NCBI GenBank assembly: GCA_030345135.1
Contig: CP128386.1
Location: 4,098,667 to 4,162,666 of the forward strand
Reading direction: 5' to 3'
Origin: Chitinophagaceae bacterium DXS
GTDB lineage: Bacteria; Bacteroidota; Bacteroidia; Chitinophagales; Chitinophagaceae
DNA: 64,000 nucleotides
Of the stretch, positions 44,520-53,299 are shown in pieces. Numbering within the stretch: position 1 is the stretch's first letter; each line of letters begins with the position of its first letter. Made by a program: the position numbers and the translations under genes. The notes under the pieces were generated by a model. It was given only the letters and a program-made list of their open reading frames with translations. It did no database searches and had not been told where the DNA came from.

Positions 44520-45737
44520 ATGCTTAAGTTACCTATTTATTTAGATAACAATGCTACCACACCTATGGATCCCCGGGTTCTGGAAGCCATGTTACCGTAT
44601 TTCACTGAACATTTTGGAAATGCAGCCAGCCGTAATCACCCATTTGGCTGGGAAGCAGAAGAAGCCGTAGACTATGCGCGTGAACAAGTGGCTAAACTGA
44701 TTGGCGCTGATCCAAAAGAGATCATCTTCACTTCAGGCGCTACGGAGAGTGACAACCTGGCTATTAAGGGTGTGTTTGAAATGTATGCAAGCAAGGGTAA
44801 CCACATCATTACTGTTAACACTGAACATAAAGCCGTTCTGGATACATGTAAACATGTTGAAAAAAGCGGTGGCGAAGTAACTTATCTGCAGGTAAAGCCT
44901 AACGGCCTGGTTGACCTGGCTGAGCTTGAAGCTGCCATTAAGCCTACAACTATTTTAATCGCAATTATGTATGCTAACAACGAAATAGGCGTTGTTCAGC
45001 CGGTTAAAGAGATCAGCAATATTGCAAAAAAACACGGTGTACTGTTCTTTACAGATGCAACCCAGACTGTTGGTAAAATACCTGTTGATGTGTTGAAAGA
45101 TGGTATTGACCTGATGGCCTTCAGCGGCCACAAAATGTACGGGCCTAAAGGCGTAGGCGCTTTATACGTTCGTCGCAAAAACCCGAGGGTTAAAGTTACT
45201 GCGCAGATAGATGGTGGCGGCCACGAAAGAGGCATGCGTAGCGGTACGTTGAATGTTCCTGGTATTGTTGGCCTTGGTAAGGCTTGCGAACTGTGCCGTC
45301 TTGAAATGGAAGAAGATACAAAACGCATCAAAGCTTTGCGCGACAAACTGGAAAATGCTTTAATGGAAATTGAAGAGAGCTACCTGAACGGAGATAAAGA
45401 CAGCCGCTTACCACATGTTAGCAATATCTCTTTCAAATATGTAGAAGGCGAAGGATTGATGATGGGCTTTAATAAAACAATCGCTGTATCATCCGGGTCT
45501 GCTTGTACTTCTGCATCTCTCGAGCCAAGCTATGTATTGAAGGCATTGGGTTTGGGCGATGATCTTGCCCACAGCTCACTGCGTTTTGGTCTTGGCCGTT
45601 TTACAACTGAAGATCAGATTGATTATACCATTCAGCATGTTAAAGACACTGTAAACAAATTGAGAGACATGAGTCCTCTTTGGGAAATGTTTAAAGAAGG
45701 TGTTGATATGAACAGCATAGAGTGGGCACATCATTAA
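44520..45737 (+). CDS. iscS: Cysteine desulfurase IscS
   Basis: The 405-residue PLP enzyme has [13 protein letters not shown] at the start, the PLP lysine in [11 protein letters not shown] (Lys205) and the persulfide cysteine in [14 protein letters not shown] (Cys329), with the long loop typical of IscS group I. It mobilises sulfur from cysteine. iscU and an A-type carrier follow, a compact Isc cluster. No iscR, hscBA or fdx is seen in the window. Confidence 0.96.
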   Translation: MLKLPIYLDNNATTPMDPRVLEAMLPYFTEHFGNAASRNHPFGWEAEEAVDYAREQVAKLIGADPKEIIFTSGATESDNLAIKGVFEMYASKGNHIITVNTEHKAVLDTCKHVEKSGGEVTYLQVKPNGLVDLAELEAAIKPTTILIAIMYANNEIGVVQPVKEISNIAKKHGVLFFTDATQTVGKIPVDVLKDGIDLMAFSGHKMYGPKGVGALYVRRKNPRVKVTAQIDGGGHERGMRSGTLNVPGIVGLGKACELCRLEMEEDTKRIKALRDKLENALMEIEESYLNGDKDSRLPHVSNISFKYVEGEGLMMGFNKTIAVSSGSACTSASLEPSYVLKALGLGDDLAHSSLRFGLGRFTTEDQIDYTIQHVKDTVNKLRDMSPLWEMFKEGVDMNSIEWAHH

Positions 45738-45874
45738 TAAGTACGAGGTTAGAAGTAGGAAGCACCTTGAGCAACGTTGCTAATTCTATTTAAACCTTTT
45801 GTTTTGAAAAGAAATAAGGCAAAAAGTAATCTAACCAGGCATTAAAAATTCATAACCGTTAATTCAAATTAGTC

Positions 45875-46291
45875 ATGGCATATTCAGAAAAAGTAATTGA
45901 TCATTACAGCAATCCTAAAAACGTAGGAACGCTTGATAAATCTTCGAAGAACGTTGGTACAGGCCTCGTTGGCGCACCTGAGTGTGGCGACGTAATGCGT
46001 TTGCAGATTGAAGTTGATGAAACTTCCGGCATTATTAAAGATGCTAAATTCAAAACATTTGGTTGCGGCTCTGCTATAGCATCATCTTCACTTGCAACAG
46101 AGTGGCTGAAAGGCAAATCTGTTGACGAAGCATTGAAGATCGACAATATGGAGATCGTAGAGGAACTGAATCTTCCTCCTGTAAAAATTCACTGCTCTGT
46201 ACTCGCTGAAGATGCTATTAAAGCAGCTATCAACGATTACCGCAAGAAACAGGGACTGGAAGAGTTGGTGTTTGAAGAAAGAATCCACTAA
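45875..46291 (+). CDS. iscU: Iron-sulfur scaffold protein IscU
   Basis: The 138-residue protein has the IscU ligands Cys37 (GAPECGDVM), Asp39, Cys64 (TFGCGSAIAS), His106 and Cys107 (VKIHCSVLAEDA). It assembles Fe-S clusters on sulfur supplied by IscS and passes them on. It is 137 bases after iscS in the same orientation. Confidence 0.96.
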   Translation: MAYSEKVIDHYSNPKNVGTLDKSSKNVGTGLVGAPECGDVMRLQIEVDETSGIIKDAKFKTFGCGSAIASSSLATEWLKGKSVDEALKIDNMEIVEELNLPPVKIHCSVLAEDAIKAAINDYRKKQGLEELVFEERIH

Positions 46292-46292
46292 A

Positions 46293-46455
46293 ATGTACGG
46301 TGTACGATGTTAGATGTACGGTGTAATTGACAATTGACAGTTGAAAATTGACAATGACAGGAAGTGAAGCAATCTTGGTTCTCTACCTTACACCTGATAC
46401 CTGACACCTGATACCTCAAAGCTGGCAGCTGATAGCTGAAAGCTCATAGCTAAAT
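46293..46455. repeat. Mixed dispersed repeats between iscU and iscA
   Basis: TGTACGGTGTACGATGTTAG, ATTGACAATTGACAGTTG, CTGATACCTGACACCTGATA and AGCTGATAGCTGAAAGCTCA words follow one another, filling the spacer. At least three of the window's repeat word families meet here. Confidence 0.6.
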
Positions 46456-46463
46456 AGACAAAC

Positions 46464-46823
46464 ATGAGTGTAATAGCTGATAATGATAATGCAATACTGG
46501 TAAGTGATAAGGCAAAAGCAAAAGTTGCCAAACTGATGGAAGAAGCGGGTATTGCTGGTGATCCAAGTTATTTTTTGCGCGTTGGCGTTGTTGGTGGTGG
46601 ATGTTCAGGATTGAGTTATAAACTTGATTTTGATAACGAAGCTAAACCAATGGACCAGGTGTTTGAGAATAACGGGGTGAAAGTTGTTACTGACCTGAAG
46701 AGTTTTCTTTACCTGGTAAATACAGAACTGGATTTCTCTGACGGTTTAAATGGTAAAGGGTTTTACTTTAATAATCCCAATGCCAGCCGTAGCTGTGGTT
46801 GCGGTGAGAGCTTCGCTGTTTAA
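46464..46823 (+). CDS. iscA: A-type iron-sulfur carrier protein (IscA/ErpA family)
   Basis: The 119-residue protein has the three conserved cysteines: Cys47 in VVGGGCSGLSYKL and Cys111/Cys113 in SRSCGCGESF. It receives or transfers Fe-S clusters. It is the third member of the iscS-iscU cluster, separated by a repeat-rich spacer, and ends in a terminator. Confidence 0.92.
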   Translation: MSVIADNDNAILVSDKAKAKVAKLMEEAGIAGDPSYFLRVGVVGGGCSGLSYKLDFDNEAKPMDQVFENNGVKVVTDLKSFLYLVNTELDFSDGLNGKGFYFNNPNASRSCGCGESFAV

Positions 46824-46891
46824 TTTGCGGATGGGCAAATATGCAGATGTGCGAATGAATTACTGATAGCTGAAAGCTTATATAATTGAAT

Positions 46892-46926
46892 AAAAAAGAT
46901 CGGGGTAACACAGCTCCGGTCTTTTT
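46892..46926 (+). terminator. Rho-independent terminator after the A-type carrier gene
   Basis: AAAAAAGATCGG (46892-46903) pairs with CCGGTCTTTTT (46916-46926) with one G-U pair, and a T-rich tail follows. It precedes murF by 31 bases. Confidence 0.65.
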
Positions 46927-46956
46927 AGTTTTTTAACTTGTGCCAAATATATTTCT

Positions 46957-48240
46957 GTGACCATAGCAGCATTATACGAGATCTTCAGGCAACATCCTTC
47001 CATTGCGACCGATACAAGGAAACTGAAAAAAGGCGATTTGTTTTTTGCATTAAAAGGACCAAATTTCAATGGAAATCAATTTGCTTTACAGGCACTTGAA
47101 GCCGGCGCTTCGTACGCTGTTGTTGATGAAGATATTGATGCAAATGACGAACGTATCATCAAAACGGAGGACGCTCTTTCCACATTACAACAGCTTGCGA
47201 AATATCATCGGGAGCGGTTCAATATTCCTTTCATTGCGATAACAGGTAGTAATGGAAAAACAACAACAAAAGAACTTGTTGATGCGGTTGTATCATCTCA
47301 TTATACAACGTATACAACCCAGGGAAATTTGAATAACCACATTGGCATTCCGCTTACGCTATTAAGTGTTAAGGATGATGCGCAGATGGCTGTTATTGAA
47401 ATGGGTGCGAACCACCAGAAAGAAATCGCAGGTTATTGTGAATACGCCAAACCGACGCATGGCATTATCACCAATGCAGGTAAGGCCCACCTGGAAGGCT
47501 TTGGAGGCATTGAAGGTGTGAGAAAAGGCAAGGGCGAATTGTTTGATTACCTGAGAAGCACTAACGGTACTGCCTTTGCGTATGACGATTACAATTACCT
47601 TCATGAAATGGTCAAGGGTATTTCATCCGTTACATGGTATGGAACCAGGAACGGAACTGTAACAGGTGATGTGAAAACCAGTGAACCTTTTTTATCAGTT
47701 GCCATCACAAAAGGAGCGGGCTTTGATGAAATCAACACACAATTGGTCGGCGCTTATAATCTGCCCAATATTTTATGTGCAACTGCAGTGGGAAAATACT
47801 TTGGTGTACCCGACGAAAAAATAAAACAATCCATTGAACAATACACGCCTTCTAACAGCCGGTCCCAGCTTATAGAGAAGGACAGCAATAAAATAATACT
47901 GGACGCCTACAATGCAAATCCCACAAGCATGAAAGCGGCAATTGAAAATTTTGCGCAGCTTCATGCAGATAAAAAAGTGCTCTTGCTTGGCGGGATGATG
48001 GAATTGGGAGAAGAAAGTGTAAAAGAACATGAAGCACTTATCGGCTTGCTTAAACAATACAAATGGGAGAATGTCGTTTTGGTTGGCGGAGATTTCAGCA
48101 AAATCAACCATGATGGCTATATCTATTTAAACAATGCCGACGAAGCACGTAACTGGCTGCAACAGCAACAATTACAACGTGCATACGTACTTATTAAAGG
48201 ATCGCGCAGTATGCAAATGGAGAAAGCCATCGCATTTTAA
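46957..48240 (+). CDS. murF: UDP-N-acetylmuramoyl-tripeptide:D-alanyl-D-alanine ligase
   Basis: The 427-residue Mur ligase starts at a GTG (VTIAALYEIF) and has the N-terminal SIATDTRKLKKGDLFFALKG, the P-loop ITGSNGKTTTKELVD, the nucleotide-site AVIEMGANHQKEI and the C-terminal ILDAYNANPTSMKAAIENF. It adds D-Ala-D-Ala to the peptidoglycan precursor. It stands alone, outside a mur-fts cluster, which is common in Bacteroidota. Confidence 0.95.
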   Translation: MTIAALYEIFRQHPSIATDTRKLKKGDLFFALKGPNFNGNQFALQALEAGASYAVVDEDIDANDERIIKTEDALSTLQQLAKYHRERFNIPFIAITGSNGKTTTKELVDAVVSSHYTTYTTQGNLNNHIGIPLTLLSVKDDAQMAVIEMGANHQKEIAGYCEYAKPTHGIITNAGKAHLEGFGGIEGVRKGKGELFDYLRSTNGTAFAYDDYNYLHEMVKGISSVTWYGTRNGTVTGDVKTSEPFLSVAITKGAGFDEINTQLVGAYNLPNILCATAVGKYFGVPDEKIKQSIEQYTPSNSRSQLIEKDSNKIILDAYNANPTSMKAAIENFAQLHADKKVLLLGGMMELGEESVKEHEALIGLLKQYKWENVVLVGGDFSKINHDGYIYLNNADEARNWLQQQQLQRAYVLIKGSRSMQMEKAIAF

Positions 48241-48324
48241 GATTCCTTTTGCTTGCAATTGTGTTTTATTGTTGGTACATTTACGACTACCAGATATCGC
48301 TATTTCTCACTGAACAATATTCCT

Positions 48325-48636
48325 ATGACAAACTTTATCCAAGAATTTGCGAAAACATTTCTTTCCAAAAAGCAATTTCAGCAACTTTCCAAAGAAGGAG
48401 CCATTGTTATTGATGTAAGTGCACCAACAGAGTTTAGCGCAGGGCACCTGGAAAACTCGCGTAATCTGCCTTTGCAATCTTTAATTCAGAAAGTTCCCCA
48501 GCTAAGTGTTCAGAAAAAGCCTGTTATTGCAGTATGCCGTAATGGAGTAAAAAGCAGCCTTGCTGTTGCGCTTCTGTCCAACGCAGGAGTTGAAGCGTTT
48601 AATGGAGGGGCATGGCGGAATTTTGTGGAATGTTAG
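48325..48636 (+). CDS. Rhodanese-like sulfurtransferase
   Basis: From the ATG at 48325 the protein has 103 residues, one rhodanese domain with IVIDVSAPTEFSAGHLENSR and the active loop VCRNGVKSS. An upstream in-frame ATG at 48253 adds a Cys/aromatic-rich leader that looks non-coding. It transfers sulfane sulfur or senses thiols in the cytoplasm. Confidence 0.88.
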   Translation: MTNFIQEFAKTFLSKKQFQQLSKEGAIVIDVSAPTEFSAGHLENSRNLPLQSLIQKVPQLSVQKKPVIAVCRNGVKSSLAVALLSNAGVEAFNGGAWRNFVEC

Positions 48637-48640
48637 ATGT

Positions 48641-48782
48641 ACGGTTTTAGATGTACGATGTGGTCTTAAGTACGAGTTACGAAGTACGAAGTACTTAGGT
48701 GCAGCAGTATTATGTACGATATACGGTTTTAGATGTACGATGTGGTTTTAAGTACGAAGTACTTAAGTGCAGCAGCGTTATG
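48641..48782. repeat. Tandem duplication of a TACGA-rich unit
   Basis: Unit 1 (48641-48714) and unit 2 (48723-48782) both run from ACGGTTTTAGATGTACGATG through AAGTACTTA to GTGCAGCAG and TTATG. Unit 2 lacks 14 bases (AGTTACGAAGTACG). Confidence 0.7.
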
Positions 48783-48802
48783 TTGGACGCACCGTTTGCA
48801 AT

Positions 48803-48876
48803 GCTGATAGCTGATTGCCAATGGCTAATTGCTAACAGCTGATAGCTAAAAGCCAATAGCTGACAGCTGATAGCTT
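48803..48876. repeat. AGCTGATAGCT-type repeat cluster
   Basis: About 75 bases of GCTGATAGCTGATTGCCAAT, GCTAACAGCTGATAGCTAAA and CTGACAGCTGATAGCT words end just before the DUF983 leader. Confidence 0.6.
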
Positions 48877-48918
48877 TTACGTACCTTTGCAGCACAGCGA
48901 TTTTAAATTGTTTTTATT

Positions 48919-49377
48919 ATGAGTGGCGAGCGTAAACCATCTTATCTGTTAAGTGTATTAAGCAATAAGTGCCCAAGATGCAGGGAGGGAAGGATTTTTA
49001 AATCCGGTAATGCGTATGATCTTAAAGAAAGCAAGTATATTAAGATGAATGATAAATGTCCGGTATGCGGACAACCGACGGAGATAGAAGTTGGCTTTTA
49101 TTACGGCACCGGCTATGTGAGTTATGCAATAACTGTTGCGCTTACTGTTGCCACTTTTATTGCCTGGTGGGTATTAATTGGATTTTCTATCCAGGACAAC
49201 CGGATTTTCTATTGGCTGGGCCTTAATTCGCTTGTATTGCTGGTGCTTCAACCTGTCATAATGCGATTGTCGCGAAGCCTTTGGCTAAGCTGGTTTGTGA
49301 AATATGATAAGGATTGGGCCAACAAGCCTGCAGATCACAATGAACGTGTGGTACCGGAACAGATGGGGAATTGGTAA
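48919..49377 (+). CDS. DUF983 family membrane protein
   Basis: The 152-residue protein has two CxxC pairs (NKCPRCREGRIF and DKCPVCGQPTEIEVG) that should bind zinc, then the conserved FYYGTGYVSYA, and two membrane helices (about 70-92 and 98-118). DUF983 function is not established. The zinc ribbon faces the cytoplasm if the usual topology holds. It is a lone gene ending at a strong bidirectional terminator. Confidence 0.92.
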   Translation: MSGERKPSYLLSVLSNKCPRCREGRIFKSGNAYDLKESKYIKMNDKCPVCGQPTEIEVGFYYGTGYVSYAITVALTVATFIAWWVLIGFSIQDNRIFYWLGLNSLVLLVLQPVIMRLSRSLWLSWFVKYDKDWANKPADHNERVVPEQMGNW

Positions 49378-49469
49378 GAAGCTTGGAGCTGTCAGCTATG
49401 AGCTATCAGCCTTTAGTAGCCAGCACATCTGGCAGGCCGGAATAAATATTTACACAAATAGATTACAAT

Positions 49470-49500
49470 AAAAAAGGCCTTGCGGTGCAAGGCCTTTTTT
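49470..49500. terminator. Strong bidirectional terminator
   Basis: Arms AAAAAAGGCCTTGC (49470-49483) and GCAAGGCCTTTTTT (49487-49500) form a perfect 14-bp stem with a GGT loop. It separates the converging DUF983 gene and NtrC-type gene. Confidence 0.85.
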
Positions 49501-49501
49501 A

Positions 49502-50944
49502 TTAGTTCAATTCCCTGGTTTCCTCGTAATTCCTGATTTTATTGTACAGGGTTTTCCGGTCTATGTTCAGAATTTCCGCGGCTTTCTTTTTATTAAAGTT
49601 TACTTCCTTAAGAAGGCTCATGATCGTTTCATATTCTGCCTTTGCCGCTGCATTCTTCAGGTCCCTTTCTTTTGAAACAGGTTGCTGTGGAGCAGCAGCG
49701 CCTGGAGTGGTGGCTGAGATCCGTTGCTCGGTATCAGTGATCAATGGTGCATTCTTAATTTCCCACGGCAAGGTAGAAGCACTTATTTTGCCTGAAGGTG
49801 TAAGCAGTACTGCCCTTCTTACCACGTTACGGAATTCCCTTAGATTACCCGGCCACGAGTATTGCAAAAACGTACTCATAACATCGTCATCAAAACCTTC
49901 TATTTGCTTGCCTATTTCCTGGTTGGTCTTTTCGAGAAAGAAATTTGCAAACAACGGTATGTCTTCTTTCCTGTTTCTCAGCGGCGGCAGATTGATGGAA
50001 AATTCATTGAACCTGTGGTAAAGATCTTCCCTGAACTTTCCACGCCTGTAAGCGTCCTGCAGGTTTTCGTTAGAAGCAACTATAATACGTACGTCAAGGC
50101 TCATTTCCTTGTTACCGCCAACTCTTTTGAATTTCCTTTCCTGGATAACCCTCAACAACGAAGCCTGAATATCGTAAGATAGGTTCCCGACTTCATCAAG
50201 GAAAAGTGTGCCTCCGTTTGCCAGCTCAAAATGGCCTTCCTTATCAGCTAATGCTCCTGTAAAAGCTCCTTTCACATGTCCAAACAATTCGCTTCCCGCA
50301 AGCTCTTTAGACAGCGTACCGCAATCCATCGCAATAAACGGTTTGTCTTTCCGGCTACTTCTGTCGTGAATTGTTTTAGCAATAACTTCTTTACCTGTTC
50401 CACTTTCTCCGTACAGAATAATACTGTAAGCGGTCGGAGCTACTATATCAATCTGAGTATACAGTTCCTTGGTAACAGGTGAAACCCCAACCATAAAATT
50501 GCTATTGGAAGACAGGGGCGCAAGCGCATTTTTTTCCTCGGGCTTTCTTGCTTCAGCTGCCTGGGAATGTTGCGGAGGCGAAGGCTCGCGTAAAGCCAGG
50601 GCAAGGACATTTAATACTTCATCCGGGATTAACGGCTTGGTAATGTAATCATAAGCGCCCAGCTTTATTACTTCCACAGCAGTTTTAATGTCGGAATATC
50701 CGGTGATTATAAATACGATTGTCTCCGGATTCATTTGTTTGATCGCCACGAGTACATCCTTACCTTCTTTATCTCCCAGCCTGTAGTCACATAACACAAT
50801 ATCAAACGGTGTTTCTTTGCATTTTGCTATCCCTTTCAAGCCGCTGTGAGAAACTTCTACTTCGTAGCCGTTTTTCATAAGTAACCTGCTAAGCAGTGCG
50901 CACATGTCAATATCATCATCAATGATGAGTACTCTTTTTTTCAT
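49502..50944 (-). CDS. NtrC-family sigma-54 dependent response regulator
   Basis: The 480-residue protein has a receiver domain (phosphoacceptor Asp53 in VLCDYRLGD), an AAA+ domain with Walker A GESGTGKEVI, the sigma-54 contact loop GAFTGA and FREDLYHRFNEF, and a C-terminal Fis-type helix-turn-helix (NKKKAAEILNIDRKTLYNKI). It activates sigma-54 promoters on phosphorylation. A single-domain regulator and a histidine kinase lie just beyond its start and may form one system with it. Confidence 0.95.
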   Translation of the reverse strand: MKKRVLIIDDDIDMCALLSRLLMKNGYEVEVSHSGLKGIAKCKETPFDIVLCDYRLGDKEGKDVLVAIKQMNPETIVFIITGYSDIKTAVEVIKLGAYDYITKPLIPDEVLNVLALALREPSPPQHSQAAEARKPEEKNALAPLSSNSNFMVGVSPVTKELYTQIDIVAPTAYSIILYGESGTGKEVIAKTIHDRSSRKDKPFIAMDCGTLSKELAGSELFGHVKGAFTGALADKEGHFELANGGTLFLDEVGNLSYDIQASLLRVIQERKFKRVGGNKEMSLDVRIIVASNENLQDAYRRGKFREDLYHRFNEFSINLPPLRNRKEDIPLFANFFLEKTNQEIGKQIEGFDDDVMSTFLQYSWPGNLREFRNVVRRAVLLTPSGKISASTLPWEIKNAPLITDTEQRISATTPGAAAPQQPVSKERDLKNAAAKAEYETIMSLLKEVNFNKKKAAEILNIDRKTLYNKIRNYEETRELN

Positions 50945-51174
50945 ACGATTTTTTTACTGTTTAACATTATAAGCCACAGTAGGATTCAGGTTTTGTCTTT
51001 ATAAAGTTACATTATCGGAACCTCTTTTGGCAGAGAGGCAGTTATTCTTTGTCAATAAAAATGCCTAAAATGATTAAACGTCATTTTTTCTCAGAGATGC
51101 AGTTTTCAACACCGAAACTATGGCACATTTTTATGATCGTACCCTTTGAAAATTTGCGGTTTTAATCATTTGAC

Positions 51175-51573
51175 ATGAATAGAGGAAAAAGTATTACCCA
51201 TTCAATCGCTCATTCAACGCTACAGGTTTTGATAGTAGATGATGAAGTTGATATATGCTATTTACTTACTGGAATGCTCCGTCAGAAAAAAATTAGAACT
51301 ACCTATGTAAATACACTGTCTGACGCCGAATTACTGTTAAAAAAGGAAATACCGCAAGTGGTTTTTTTAGATAACCATTTGCCTGACGGGCTCGGATTGG
51401 ATTTCATTTCCTATATAAAAAAGTATTATCCATTGACCAAAATTGCCATGATTACTGCAAATGATACTTATGCGGACAGGCAGAAAGCGGCGCATGAAGG
51501 GGCAGATTTTTTCGTAAGTAAACCATTTTCCAGGCAAACAATTTACAATATCGTCACCGAGGCAACCTCATAG
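51175..51573 (+). CDS. Single-domain response regulator
   Basis: The 132-residue protein is a receiver domain only: VLIVDDEVDICYLL (17-31 region), phosphoacceptor Asp66 in VVFLDNHLPDGLGLD, Thr in IAMITAND and Lys in FVSKPFS. Without an output domain it probably relays phosphate or binds a partner. It is divergent from the NtrC-type gene and converges on the histidine kinase gene, with a terminator between. Confidence 0.9.
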   Translation: MNRGKSITHSIAHSTLQVLIVDDEVDICYLLTGMLRQKKIRTTYVNTLSDAELLLKKEIPQVVFLDNHLPDGLGLDFISYIKKYYPLTKIAMITANDTYADRQKAAHEGADFFVSKPFSRQTIYNIVTEATS

Positions 51574-51760
51574 TGTGGATTTTTTTCCCCATTTTTAATT
51601 GGTAAAATTTAAATATATTTGTTCTCTGCACGGTTCAGGAAGTATTTGAACCGTTCTTACTAAAAAAGATCTTTTTAAAATCGCTACCTATATCTGAATA
51701 TTAGCAATAATATTCAAACAATGGTTTCTTAATTGAAACAGTTGTTAACCTTGAAATCAC

Positions 51761-51791
51761 AGCCCTTGTTGTAAAACGAGGGCTTTTTTTA
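51761..51791 (+). terminator. Rho-independent terminator of the response regulator gene
   Basis: AGCCCTTGTT (51761-51770) pairs with AACGAGGGCT (51775-51784, one G-U pair), loop GTAA, and is followed by seven T. It overlaps the end of the converging kinase gene. Confidence 0.8.
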
Positions 51792-53222
51792 AGCTTCCAG
51801 CGTTATTGTAAAAGAAGTTCCCGTTCCCGGAGCGCTCATCACAGCAATTTTTCCGTTATGATTTAGTATGATATTTTGTGTACTGGTCAATCCCAGGCCT
51901 GTTCCATTTGGCTTTCGCGTGAAATAAGGTTCAAATAGTTTGCTTACTGTTTCCTCATCCATGCCGCTTCCATTGTCTGTAATCCTGATAAGGCATTTGT
52001 CACCATCTTTTTCGGTCTTTATGTTTAAAACACCGCTGGAAGATTCCATTGCCTCAACAGCATTTACAATAATGTTCAACAAGGCTATTTTCATCTTTTC
52101 AGGATCCACTTTTATATCGCAGAGGTTAGGATCGTAGCTTTTTTCCAGTTTAATATTTTTGAGATCAATCCGGTCCTTGGCGAGCATCAGCGTATCATCA
52201 ACCAAATTATTAACGTTAACCTTTGTATACTGTAACTGAACAAATTTTGTGGAATTGAGCAGATCTGTTATCAGTTGATTTATACGACTTACATTTCTGT
52301 CAATCATCCCCATCAACAGCGCTATTTCTTCATTGTTGCCATCTATTTCTCCCCGTAATTGTTCTGAGGCAAGGCCAATATTCGTGAGCGGGTTTCTCAC
52401 TTCGTGCGCCATTGTGCGGGCAATGCGGCCGGTCGCAGCAAATTTCTCAATGCTGCGCAGTTCAAGAAGTTCTTTGTTAGCGCTGTTAAGCTCTTCTATT
52501 CTTTTCTCCAGTTCATCCCTGTAAGCCATTGCGCGCAATTTGGCCTCTTCTTTCAGCTTGTTTTCTCTGTTGTAGATAATTACCGAATACAGGGCCAGCA
52601 GGGCCGCCAATAAAAAAGACGTGATGTTTACAAACCGTATCGCCGAAGAGAATGAATTCATATCCTCTGCGGGGTATTTAAGTGCATTCTTACCCTTCAA
52701 TTGCATTTGGGAAATAATGGCTTTTGCAGAGTCCATGAACTTTTTTTCATCGAGTGCTTTTTGCCGAAGTTCAGGCGTAACAACATGCCCGTTCTCATTA
52801 AAGCTATTTACAGCAAGGGAAAAAAACTCGTAGCGCCTGTCAACAAGCTTTTTGAGCCTGGCAATTTTTTCCTGGGACTCGTCATCGCGTGCTATGTGTC
52901 TTAAAACTCTTAGTACAGAATCTGCTCTGCCGTGGCCATTTTTCAGAGGTTCAAGAAATGCAGCATTGTCAAAAGCCAGGTAACCGCGCATGGCAGTTTC
53001 CCCGTCTTTTGTATAGGAAATAACAAACTCAAGGTTGTTCAGGATGTCTTTTGTCTGATTAATGGTGGTCGCCTGCTTGATCAGCTGGTTTGAAGTATAA
53101 AATGTCAGAAGATATGAAATAAACAAAAGTGTAATGGCGGTAATAAAACCGATGCGTATCCGCCCGGCCAGTCGGGATGCAGCAGTGGTCTGTATATTTT
53201 GAAGGAGATTGATACTTTTCAT
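51789..53222 (-). CDS. Sensor histidine kinase with CHASE3-like sensor domain
   Basis: The 477-residue kinase has two membrane helices (about 24-45 and 200-217) flanking a periplasmic helical domain like CHASE3, with YTKDGETAMRGYLAFDN. A coiled coil (225-260) leads to the phosphoacceptor His273 in MAHEVRNPLTNI. The ATPase domain has LLNIIVNAVEAM, DNGSGM and GTGLGLTSTQ. It probably phosphorylates the adjacent NtrC-type regulator. Signal is unknown. Confidence 0.93.
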   Translation of the reverse strand: MKSINLLQNIQTTAASRLAGRIRIGFITAITLLFISYLLTFYTSNQLIKQATTINQTKDILNNLEFVISYTKDGETAMRGYLAFDNAAFLEPLKNGHGRADSVLRVLRHIARDDESQEKIARLKKLVDRRYEFFSLAVNSFNENGHVVTPELRQKALDEKKFMDSAKAIISQMQLKGKNALKYPAEDMNSFSSAIRFVNITSFLLAALLALYSVIIYNRENKLKEEAKLRAMAYRDELEKRIEELNSANKELLELRSIEKFAATGRIARTMAHEVRNPLTNIGLASEQLRGEIDGNNEEIALLMGMIDRNVSRINQLITDLLNSTKFVQLQYTKVNVNNLVDDTLMLAKDRIDLKNIKLEKSYDPNLCDIKVDPEKMKIALLNIIVNAVEAMESSSGVLNIKTEKDGDKCLIRITDNGSGMDEETVSKLFEPYFTRKPNGTGLGLTSTQNIILNHNGKIAVMSAPGTGTSFTITLEA

Positions 53223-53299
53223 CCGTTAAAGCAAGGGGTTTACTTTTCACAAATCAGCTATTTAAACACAATTTAAACAATTGTATTCATTGGTTCCGT

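Noticed and set aside
49542-50021. Plus-strand open frame of 159 codons opposite the NtrC-type gene
   Set aside because: Shadow of conserved AAA+ and Fis-domain coding sequence on the minus strand.
51121-51136. Possible sigma-54 promoter (TGGCAC) before the single-domain response regulator
   Set aside because: The -24 half matches but the -12 half lacks the required GC at the right spacing.
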